Source: Bactericera cockerelli (Eukaryota > Arthropoda > Insecta > Hemiptera > Triozidae). From it: a stretch of DNA of 64,000 nucleotides. Positions 47,758-59,800 of this stretch are shown here, piece after piece. The notes under the pieces were generated by a model, which saw only the letters and a list, made by a program, of their open reading frames with translations, had not been told where the DNA came from and did not search any database. Position 1 is the stretch's first letter. Every line of letters starts with the position of its first letter. The stretch is taken from NCBI GenBank assembly GCA_024516035.1, contig CM044963.1, positions 26,763,732 to 26,827,731 of the forward strand, in the 5' to 3' direction. A program made the position numbers and the translations under genes.

Positions 47758-47843
47758 CATCAACTTCTCGACTGCTTCGTTTGCAGCCTGTCTGGCCGCT
47801 GGTCTCAAGGTTCCTCGCCACGTCATGTACTGCATAGCCCAGG
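47750..47843 (+). CDS. Zinc-finger gene exon 1
   Basis: Thirty-one codons from the [27 protein letters not shown], then [11 protein letters not shown]. The donor is G/GTGAGT, phase 1. It is GC-rich and lies directly downstream of the 5S SINE and a SINE tail. The link to exon 2, 7 kb away, is by matching phase (giving GAC, Asp, at the junction) and composition, so it is good but unproven. Confidence 0.65.
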
Positions 47844-50800
47844 GTGAGTGGGGAGGGGGGGGAGGGGATTATACACGAGAAGAGTTTTTCATTTTTTTAT
47901 TTTAAAGAATATACCGACCTCAGTAGCTTGATCGATAAGGCGGCGGACTTGTAACCTGGAGGTCGGTGGTTCGAGTCCCGGTTTCAGCGTAGATTTAGTA
48001 AAGCGAGTTTGAGTAGTTTTGATATCACGAAAGTGATTAACACAAATATCCCCCCTGTTGTATATTTTATGTCCATGTATTTATGTTGCTATAGCAACCT
48101 CAGTTGTTTACCTAGATATTTGCCTGTTTTTCCCAGTCTTCATTCTTGTTCATAATAAAGTACTTACAATTCTATTCCCTTCTCTAATATATCAATCCTT
48201 TATTTTCCTGCATACATAATAGTAATAATGCGTGCTACATAATAAAAGTGTCACAATAGTTTGGCGACGAGGATCACAATAGTTTGGCGACGAGTGAAGA
48301 AGATTTTGTGTATGCAGATGTATCAATTTCCAGATAAGTACTAAATATTTTCGATTCAACTTCAAAATTCAATTTCAAGATTTTCAAATTCAAATTTCAA
48401 TATGGATGCAGATCAACTCAAACAAATTTTAAAATCTTTTCAAGATCAGCAAACAGCTTTTATTAATCAACTAGTTTCACAGTTCAAGCCCAGTTCACAG
48501 TCTAATTTTTCAAGTATTGCTCCATTTGAAAATTATGATACAGATAAGGAGAAATTTTTAAACTACATTGAACGTTTTGAAAATTACTGTCGAATGAAAA
48601 ATGTCACAGAAAAAGACAAGATCGCTCAACTACTCTGTGTGTCAATAGGTTCAAAACACTACAATAACCTAGTAGCATTCTTAGGCCCAGAGAAACCAGT
48701 AAAAAATTTAACATTTGATGAGCTTTTATCTTGTTTAAAGAAACTTCTGATTCCTAAGAAAAACATAGTTGTTTCTCAACACTATTTCCTGAATAAAATT
48801 CAGAAAGAGAGTCAGAACATTGCTGACTTCGTTTCGTCATTACAAAGAGACATTGCAGATTGTCAATTCAATGTTAAATGTGAATGTAACAAATCTAACT
48901 CCATTTCTGGTATTTTTCTCCGTGCTCAATTTATAAGAGGTCTCAGAGACGATTGGGTGCGAGAACAGATTCTCCAGTCTGATAATTTATCTTTTGAAGA
49001 TGTTGTACTCAAAGCAACAGCTCTTGAAGCGTCCAAGATACACAACCGAGAATTAAAATCTACTAACTCGAATTCTAACACCAGTACTTATGCTAGTTCA
49101 CATGCTCATGATATCAATACAATTTCCAACAGGAGTAGATCACGTACAAGAAAGCCCAGATCCAGTTATTCTTCAAGTTCCAGTCGTACGTCACTTGGAC
49201 ATCACAGTCACAGTTCGAATCCCCGTAATGTCAACTTCAAAGCCCTTGGTATAGAAAACTGCTGTCTCAGGTGTGGAAGAAATAATCACAAGGTATCGTC
49301 ATGCAGGACGGATAGAGCCCGACTTAAGTGTAATTCTTGTCATAAGCAAGGACACGTTGCAAAGGTATGTCTCTCTACAATGCTATCACAAAAGAAGAAT
49401 TCAAACTATTCTACAAACACGGTTGATGATTACTCTCCCGTTTATAATAATAATTATTCGTCTATTCAATATGGTCTTAGTAAAGTCGATATAATTCAAC
49501 CCCAAATTTTGGATTTATTTGAAGTGTCAGACTCCGACAAGTATCTCATTGATGTTTTCCTCAATGGGAAAATTCAAAGATTCGAAGTTGACTCAGGTGC
49601 TAAGTTCACATTGCTATCTCAGAATGATTTTCAAAAATTGAATTTAAAATTACCATTAGAAAAGTCACACGTATCATTCCGCTCATACTCAGGTAATATA
49701 ATAACACCTCTAGGCAAAATTAATCTCAGAGTGGCCTATGGAGGAAAAGAAATTATTGGTGAATTATATGTTGTGCCAACTGGTCATGATGCTATATTGG
49801 GTAGACAATGGATTAGAGGACTTGCGATCGAACTTTTAAAAATTGATTCAAATAACAAAAATAATTTTCCAACTCTACACATTCAACACGATAATTCTAT
49901 CGAAAATATTTTAAAGCAATTTGCTTCAATTTTTGAAGAAAAAGTTGGTTGCGTCCCAGATTTTCAAGTTTCACTCCAGTTAAGAGAACATGCAAAGCCA
50001 ATATTTACAAGAGAAAGAGATGTGCCCTATGCTCTTCAGGAACGAGTGGACAAAGAATTAGACTCGCTCGAAGCTGATGGAATTATAACACAAGTTACTG
50101 CAAGTGATTGGGGTTCGCCACTGGTTGTTATTCCTAAACCAGATGGAGGAGTACGCTTGTGTGTGGATTACAAGTGTGGTGTGAATGAAAGACTAGTTCA
50201 AGCTAATTTTCCTATCAGGCGCATTGATGATGTTCTTCATAGTCTTCGACATTCCCGATATTTTTGTAAATTAGATTTATACAAGGCTTACTTGCATTTA
50301 AAAGTAGACGAAGAAAGCAGCAAGATTCAAACTATTTCAACTCATAGAGGTACTTACCGCATGAATCGTCTAAGTTTTGGTATCAAGACAGCTCCATCAG
50401 ATTTCAATAGAATCCTGTGCCAAATTCTCAAAGGACTTCAAGGCGTGGAAGCTTATTTTGATGATATTATTATTCATGGTCCAAGCCGTCAAATTTGTCT
50501 TCAAAACCTTGTTGCATGTCTTCAGAAACTTACTAAGTACGATCTACATATTAATAAAAATAAATGTTCATTTCTATTAGAAAATATTGAATATCTAGGA
50601 TATGTGATTCAATTCAATAAGATTAGCAAGAATCCAATGAAGGTACGCGCTATACAAGATGTGCCGTCTCCTTCAAATCCAGAACAAATCAAACAATTTC
50701 TAGGTCTTGTAACATATTATTCTCAATTTATTCCAGATTTTTCAAACATATCATATCCATTACGATGTCTTCTCAAGAAAGGACAAAAATGGTTTTGGTC

Positions 50801-53800
50801 ATCACACTGTGAAGCCGCTTTCTTAAAATTAAAATCAGAATTATGTAGTGACCGAGTTCTAACACCGTTCGATCCCAGTTTACCAGTTATACTTACTACG
50901 GACGCCAGTCCACACGGTATAGCTGCAGTATTGAGTCACACTGTCAATGGCATAGAAAAGCCTATCGCTTACGCTAGCCGATCGCTCACGGCATCAGAAG
51001 AAAATTATAGCCAATTAGATCGTGAAGCGCTCGCTATCATTTTTGGCGTTACATATTTCTACAAGTATCTTTTTGGTCGACATTTTTTACTGTACACGGA
51101 TAATCAACCACTAGCTAGAATTTTTCATCCAAACAAAGCATTACCACAAATGACTTCATCTAGACTTCTCAGATATGCTTCTTTCCTCTCAGGTTTCAAT
51201 TATTCTGTCAAATTCAAACGAGGCGAAGATAATCAGAACGTAGATTGCTTATCTCGTGCTCCTGTTCTACATCAAAAAGTTTCAAATGATCAACTCATTG
51301 GTGATGAAGTGAATCAAATTTGTGCTGAAACATTATTTCAAATATCAAGTCAAACCATCACTGCTCAAACTATCAAAAAAGAAACAGAAAAAGATCCTGA
51401 ATTACAACAGATATTACATGATCTGAAAAATACTTCAAACGAATCTGAATTTACTCTAGTTGATGGAATAATTTTTCGTAAAGATAGACTCCTCATTCCA
51501 AAGTCCTTACGCCCTACAGTTCTCAATGAATTACATGAAACTCACTTGGGTATTACCAAAATGAAACAGCTGGCCCGACGCTATGTGTATTGGTGTAATA
51601 TTGACAAGGACATCGAGAGATTGGTGAGAAGTTGTCATAGTTGCGCTATGAACCGTTCAAATCCTCCAAAAGTTCCAGTTCATCCATGGGATCCTCCTCA
51701 AGATAACTGGGAACGTGTGCACATAGACTATGCTGGTCCTTTCGAAAATCATTTTTTCCTGGTATGTGTCGATGCCAAATCCAAATGGGCTGAGGTAAAA
51801 ATTATTAAGAACGCACCTAGCAGTTCTAGTACTATCAACTTATTAGAAAATATTTTTTCTGGTCATGGGTATCCTACAGTCATGGTATCAGACAATGCTT
51901 CAATTTTTCAGAGTGAAGAATTTCATTATTATTGCACTACTCATGGTATCTTCCAAAAGTTTATTGCGCCAGGACATCCTGCGACCAATGGACTTGCTGA
52001 AAGAAATGTTCAAACTCTAAAACATCGTCTCAAAGCAGTCTCAAATGAAAAACTACCGATCAACATCAAAGTTCAAAATATTTTATTACGCTATCGTGCA
52101 ACTCCTCTCTCGTGTGGAAATTCTCCTGCCGAGCTGTACCTACACAGAAAGCTGAGAATTCGTATGGATGCAATTTTCCCGTATCATCCACAGTCTTCAA
52201 ACATTGTTCCGAAACCTGCCCGTTCACTATCAGTGGGGGAGAGAGTCCAGGTACGCGTGATGAGCCAATGGCAGTTTGGTGTAATCAAAAGAAAACTTGG
52301 TTATCGTCATTATTTGGTAACTCTTGATTCTGGTCGAACAATCAAGCGACATATCAATCAGCTCCATTCTACATTAGTTGAAAAGAAATCAGTGTCATTT
52401 GGACCATCACAAAGTTTCGAGATTCCAAGATGGAATAAAACTGATCATGCTATTCTTTCAAACCCTCAACCTAGTTGCTCATCACATGAAAGTCAACCCT
52501 CTTCAACAGCACCAGCATTGCCACCTGTTCATGTTCATCCTCCTCAAGAAGTCAGGAGATCTCAGAGGGACAGACATCCTCCAGTCCGTTATGGTGACTA
52601 TGTGGTGACCTATCACTAGTGGGGGAGACTGTTGTATATTTTATGTCCATGTATTTATGTTGCTATAGCAACCTCAGTTGTTTACCTAGATATTTGCCTG
52701 TTTTTCCCAGTCTTCATTCTTGTTCATAATAAAGTACTTACAATTCTATTCCCTTCTCTAATATATCAATCCTTTATTTTCCTGCATACATAATAGTAAT
52801 AATGCGTGCTACATAATAAAAGTGTCACAATAGTTTGGCGACGAGGATCACAATAGGGGATTATACACGAGAAGAGTTTTTCATTTTTTTATTTTAAAGA
52901 ATATACCGACCTCAGTAGCTTGATCGATAAGGCGGCGGACTTGTAACCTGGAGGTCGGTGGTTCGAGTCCCGGTTTCAGCGTAGATTTAGTAAAGCGAGT
53001 TTGAGTAGTTTTGATATCACGAAAGTGATTAACACAAATATGATAACTTATTTGAAAGAATATATTATTCATCATCATCATCATCATCATCATAGGGTGG
53101 CGTCATCGTGAACGATGGTAGCCAGACAACGGAGAAATGACTCAGCACTTCTACCACTGTCTTTACAAGGAGACTAATAATTGACAAGGGCCCTCAGAAC
53201 CACGCCAATACTGGTCTACTCCCTGTTTACAGTCCCCCAGCCAGACTGAATATATTATTATTTTTAAATACCTAGTTTATTAGTTATAAAAAGACATATG
53301 TACACGACAAAAAATTATCGCAAAAATTAAAAATGGAAACAATATTAAAATATAAAAGAAAAAAATAGATAAATATATATACACAATACACATACGAGTA
53401 TGTATGTCCTAACAAAAAGTTGGGGTTATTGCCTATGGCACACAACACAATCAAATTTGTGCCCCAAAACAGCTTTCGCATTACCTACTTTATTGTAGAC
53501 AGAACATGGCGGAGGGACGCTAAACAGGGAGGAGACCAGTGTCTCACTAGAGAACTATTAACAGAGAACTGACTAGCCCACCCTTAGAGGCTAGCTTGCA
53601 GTTCTCCAAGGGTTTAATCTTAACATATAAATGTCAAAGTCACTGACTGATCACTGACTGACTGATCATCGCTCTACAGCCCAAACCGTAATATCTAGCG
53701 AGCTGAAATTTGGTAGGTAGCTTTGTCTTATAGTTTAGATGTGCAATAAGACGGGATTTTTCGAAATTCCCACTACAACACCTGCCATTGGCGAAAAAGG

Positions 53801-56800
53801 ATTTTTCGCTTTCACGGCCATGCCTCGGCCCGCAAAGCGGGCGACAGCCCGCTAGTGGCTTATAAAAGTCCAAGTTCTCACGATGGTTGATCGCACATAA
53901 AAATATTTTGTTCAGAACGAGCCAACTTTGAAATAAAGTTGGCTGGAAACCAGCATTCCCCCTCCAGCTGCAGCCAGGCTGTGTACAACAGCAACAACAA
54001 CAGGGACAAGTTATCCTCCCATTTGGAATCTTGACCACATAATTACACGTCTTGAGCTTACTGCTGTAAGAATGGGACATATTAGTCCTGCTTGAACAGT
54101 AAGTTTCCTTAGCTAAAGTTTGTTTGGTCAAGTGTTTAGTTTTAGTCTAATTTTATGTTTAATATTTAAAAAGTTATGATACCGCCAGCGGGCTGTCGCC
54201 CGCTTTGCGAGCCGAGGCATGGCCGTGCGGAGAAATAGCGGTGAAAGCAAAAAATCCTTTTTCGCCAATGGCAGGTGTTGTAGTGGGAATTTCGAAAAAT
54301 CGCGTCTTATTGCCCATCTAGACTATAAGACAAAGCTACCGACCCAATTTCAGCTTCCTAGGACTTACCAGTTCGGAGAAACAGTGATGAATCAGTGAGT
54401 CAGTCAGTCGGTGGATGAAACTCTCTTTTATAAGTATAGAAGATGGGACTTTCTCTTAATTGAAAAAAAAATCAGTATAAGCAGAAAAGTGAGAAGTTGT
54501 ATTAGATGTACATGAATATCAGAACATACCTGGACAGCTGTTTCGAGCTTATTTTTGCTCTCATCAGCAGGTAATAGTTCTGGATATACATGCCATCAAC
54601 TAACCTCTCATCTATTTTAAGCAGTATAAGCAGAAAAGTGAGAAGTTGTATTAGATGTACATGAATATCAGAACATACCTGGACAGCTGTTTCGAGCTTA
54701 TTGGCTCTCATCAGCAGGTAATAGTTCTGGATATACACGCCATCAACTAACCTCTCATCTATTTTAAGCATCAGTATAAGCAGAAAAAAAACAACTGTTC
54801 GATTTATTCTCGCAGACACCGGGACCCCTTATGTGATCTACAATAAGGATGGCACAATGCAGGCCGCCCCTGGTTCTGGCATGGGGCAGGCCCCCCAGTG
54901 GGCGCCCCAGAGCACCCCCACCACCGGATACGCCCTCATTGCCCCCTCGCCCACCCCCCAGCACTTCCATCAGGTGCACATTCAGGCGCCCACCGCCCCC
55001 CTGCAGATTCAGACAGTGCAGAACACCCAGAACTCCGCCCCTGGTAGGTCCTCTCATACAGCGGTACCCAACCTTTTTGAGCCGCGACCCCCTTCGGAGG
55101 GGAAAAAAAATAGCGACCCACCCCTCCTAACAAAAAAAGGTAATAATAATAATATCGCCTTATTTATACTGCCCGATAAGGACTATTAAAGTCCCATTAT
55201 TCCAGCAGTAGGCCCAAGACATATTATTATGTGGTAAAAATCCCAAATGGGATGATAACTTGTCATGTCCCGGCTGGGTTTCGATCCCACGACCTCTAGA
55301 ATCTCTGGATTCACAGAGTGCCGCCTTTACCACTGAGCTACCGGGACAGAGCTAATTAAAGGGAAGGAAGGTTTTTTTTTATTGGAGGTTTAAATGTTTC
55401 GTTACTTACTAATAATAAAGTTCAAACCTAATGTGCAATTCAATGTGAACCCTGAGCTTTTTCCGCGACCCCAGTTCAGTGGTTGAAGCTTTCTGGCGAC
55501 CCCCTGATTTAGCTTCGCGACCCCCCTAGGTTGAGCACCGCTGCTCTAATAGACGACTATTTGTGCCCCGGTAGTCAAGTGCTAGTCCAGGTAGCGCAGG
55601 GGTCCGTTGGTTTAAATCCCATCCAAAACATGAATTTTTCCTCACTTATTGGGGTGTATGACCAATTGACCACATAATAATAATATGACACATAATAATA
55701 AAAATAAATAAATAAACTCTCAAGGTTTATTTATTTACACTTTATTAATAGGACATATTTTATACAACACAAATAATTACAAATTAAAATCTCTATCTCT
55801 ATATATAAAACAGAAAAAAGGACTACCTACCTACCTACCTACCTACCTACCTACCTATGTTTGTTTGTTTGTCCGGAGTTGTTTAGCCAAAACGGTAAGA
55901 GATAGCGAAAAATGTCTCAGAATTGACCCCCCCAAAACCATTATCGCTCTGCCCAGAAAAATTATAAAAAGTTCAAAAAGGCATTGCTGTCCAGCAGTAC
56001 GGCCATGCCTTAGTAAATTTGAAATTTAGTCCCGTTGCAAAGCACGGGCAAACGGCTAGTACATATATTTTTTTTTATTTTTATTTATTTAATTAATTGT
56101 TTAATAATATTAACAATGGATTGAGAAAATGTATATACAAATATATGTAAATGTACAAATAATAATTTGGTACCTTAATAAAATAATTTTCTTATAAGTA
56201 GATAGTATAATATTTTATCTCCTTAGAATATAAAATAAGCTGTACCAGATTCTACAAAAGGATTTGAGTCTTTTGAAGAATATGCAAACTTTTGAGCACA
56301 CAATGTGTTGAATTCTCAAATAATCTTCTTTAACAAAAGTTATTCATCTGATTGCTAATTCATATAATAAACATCTAAACTAAAAAATATAGTAAACATC
56401 TAAACTAAAAATATCTATCTCTCCACTACTTATTACAATTCCTGGATATTTTATTATGTCTAGGTTCTATCATTTATGACAATTGTACTTTAAAATGGTA
56501 CTTTTTAGGATACATTAATTTGTTACCATACACTGATGACATAATGGGATCCAAGTATGAAATTATAAGACAAAAGTCCCAGCAAATAGTATGAAATTAG
56601 GAAATTAATCTGGATATAAAAATCTATCAGTCATACTCACTTTGGATTAGTTCCCTATAATATTTTATCTCCTTAGAATATAAAATAAGCTGTACCAGAT
56701 TCCACAAAAGGATTTGAGTCTTTTGAAGAATATGCAAACTTTTGAGCACACAATGTGTTGAATTCTCAAATAATCTTCTTTAACAAAAGTTATTCATCTG

Positions 56801-59800
56801 ATTGCTAATTCATATAATAAACATCTAAACTAAAAAATATAGTAAACATCTAAACTAAAAATATCTATCTCTCCACTACTTATTACAATTCCTGGATATT
56901 TTATTATGTCTAGGTTCTATCATTTATGACAATTATACTTTAAAATGGTACTTTTTAGGATACATTAATTTGTTACCATACACTGATGACATAATGGGAT
57001 CCAAGTATGAAATTATAAGACAAAAGTCCCAGCAAATAGTATGAAATTAGGAAATTAATCTGGATATAAAAATCTATCAGTCATACTCACTTTGGATTAG
57101 TTCCCTATAATATTTTATCTCCTTAGAATATAAAATAAGCTGTACCAGATTCCACAAAAGGATTTGAGTCTTTTGAAGAATATGCAAACTTTTGAGCACA
57201 CAATGTGTTGAATTCTCAAATAATCTTCTTTAACAAAAGTTATTCATCTGATTGCTAATTCATATAATAAACATCTAAACTAAAAATATCTATCTCTCCA
57301 CTACTTATTACAATTCCTGGATATTTTATTATGTCTAGGTTCTATCATTTATGACAATTATACTTTAAAATGGTACTTTTTAGGATACATTAATTTGTTA
57401 CCATACACTGATGACATAATGGGATCCAAGTATGAAATTATAAGACAAAAGTCCCAGCAAATAGTATGAAATTAGGAAATTAATCTGGATATAAAAATCT
57501 ATCAGTCATACTCACTTTGGATTAGTTCCCTATATCTCAGTGCTTTCTCCATGTATTCATAGAGGTCATTGACCTGTTCAAGAGACTTCACTTTAAGTAT
57601 TTTGATGAGTTTATCTTTGGCGTTGTCTTCTTGTAACACATGTTTCAGTATGATACTTCGGTAACATCGATAAATAGGGCAAATTATCATAAAGTGTTCT
57701 AGAGTTTCTGGGGTTTTCATATTGCACATTGTGCACAAATTTTCTGTTTCCAGGGTATGTACTTTCTGATGAATTGTTATTCTCACAAGTTTGTCTGAAG
57801 ATACTCTGAGTTGGCTTATGGTTCTGATCTTGTACAGTGGGGCATCATATCTGAGATATTCTTCAGCTGAGTCTCGTCCCTCCTCTGAAAGCATCTGGTA
57901 TTGGGTATTGAACCTTGAGCCTCTGATCCTTCCCCAGTCCTCCATCCTGATCCGACCCTGATAATTTCCTAGAATATTTTCCATTTCCAATTTTATGTCC
58001 TGACTATTATCACGGTCAAACAGGCTAGAAGCCTCGAGATCTCTCAGTACATCTCTCAGTTGTGTTACCCAATTATGAGTTTTATCAGTAGGATCCAGTA
58101 GGCTCATTTCTTTTAATGTATTGTAACATACTTTTGGTAGTCTAGACTCATCCATTTCTAATATTTTTAACCACCAGGCCAGGGCTCTTTTTTTGACATC
58201 AAAACATATTTTTGTTAATCCTGTTTCCTTACGTACAACATAATTTGGTGTATTTTGAGGCCAATAGAATACCGCCTTCAGATATTTCATTTGTGGCTTT
58301 TCAATATATTCTTGGTAGCGTAGTCCCCAGATCTCTGCTCCATACAGAAGAGTAGATTTAATAACTGCTTGATATACTATCATCTTTGCATCCCAATTAT
58401 GAGTTTTTGCCCTTGCCCAAAGAGAATTTACAGTAGAGATGGCCCCCGTGGTTTTATTTATCATATTTTTGACATTTTCAGCAAAACATACCTGGGGAGT
58501 AAATTTTACACCGAGATATGTATATTGTGAGACAATTTCTAGTGTCTTTTTCTGGTAAGTAAATTGTATGTCTTTTCTGAGTCTCCCTTTTTTGCGAAAT
58601 ACCATTATTTTTGTTTTGTCTGTATTGACTTCCAATTTGTTTAATAAACAATATTCTTCTAAGGCATTCAGTGCTTTCTGCAAATCTTCCTCGGAGTCTG
58701 CTAGTATTACGAGGTCATCAGCATAATAAAGACAGATAAGATAGATTAGCTGGTTAATTTTAACTCCCCTTACACCTTTCTTCTTTAGATATTCCATAAG
58801 GTCCGATACAAATAGGATAAAAAGGAGAGGGGACAGTGAATCTCCCTGCATCACTCCTTGGTTCATCTTTGTACTGCGACCACTTCCTTCAACTTGTTCT
58901 TCCTCTGTATCTATGTCTTCTTCCTCTAGATTTGTTTGTTTTTCTTTATCTGTTCCTTCTCCTCTTGATGAATTGTGTGTCCTAACCTCCATGGTAGCTT
59001 TAGTGTATAGTTGTTCCAGTATTCTAATGATTTTTCCTGAGACTCCTAAATTGAATAATTTTTCCCAAAGTAATTTGTGACTAATCGAATCAAAACAACG
59101 TTTAAAGTCGACAAAAGCCGAGTATACTTTTGACTTTTTCTCTCTAATATTGATACATAAAGCAGAGTAGAGATTAAAGATGTTGTCTTGGCAACCTCTG
59201 CCTTTTCTGAACCCAGCTTGTTCTTCATCAATAATTTTGCATTGTTCTGCCCAATTTGACAGTCTCTTTTCTAAGATACTTGTGAATATTTTAGTTATTG
59301 TATTAATCAATGAAATTCCTCTATAATTCATAGGGTCTTCCGGATCTCCTTTTTTGAAAATCATGTGTACTAATACCTCGGACCAGCTCTGTGGAGTTTC
59401 TTCAGTTTCCAATATTTCATTAAACATTGTTACCAAGTATTCGAGTCCAGATTCTGGTAAATTTTTGTAGAATTCATTAGTAATGCCGTCAATGCCAGGT
59501 GATTTTTTTGATTTTAGCTTTTTGATAGTCTTCTTGACCTCTTCCAAGCTTATTTTACTATCTAAAAGTTGATGTCTCACATCCGTCATATTGCAAGTTT
59601 CTGCTTTACCATCAGGTTCTGGGTACATTTTCTTTAAAAAGTTCTTCCATTGTCTTTGTGTAATGTTATTTTTGTATGGTTTTCTGATCTTAAATTCATT
59701 GATTGTTTTCCACAGTTGAATCCTGTTTCCTATATTTTTCAGTTTATTTTGAAGCTCTGTATTGAGGTCTGATTTTGCCTTTAATATTGATTCTGCATAT

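Larger units (their letters stand above)
48056..52855 (+). mobile_element. Intact Ty3/Gypsy LTR retrotransposon, 4.8 kb
   Basis: LTR, primer-binding region TTTGGCGACGAG, one 1405-codon gag-pol frame, purine tract GTGGGGGAGAC, LTR. Identical LTRs and an unbroken frame show a very recent insertion. There is no env-like frame. It sits in intron 1 of the zinc-finger gene, in the same orientation. It lacks an ordinary 4-6 bp target duplication; instead 186 bp of host DNA is repeated on both sides. Confidence 0.9.

Noticed and set aside
54833..55130. Exon at 54816 as part of the ATF7IP gene
   Set aside because: ATF7IP already ends at 33110 after its FnIII domain, and the exon's phase and composition fit the 47750 and 62897 exons.
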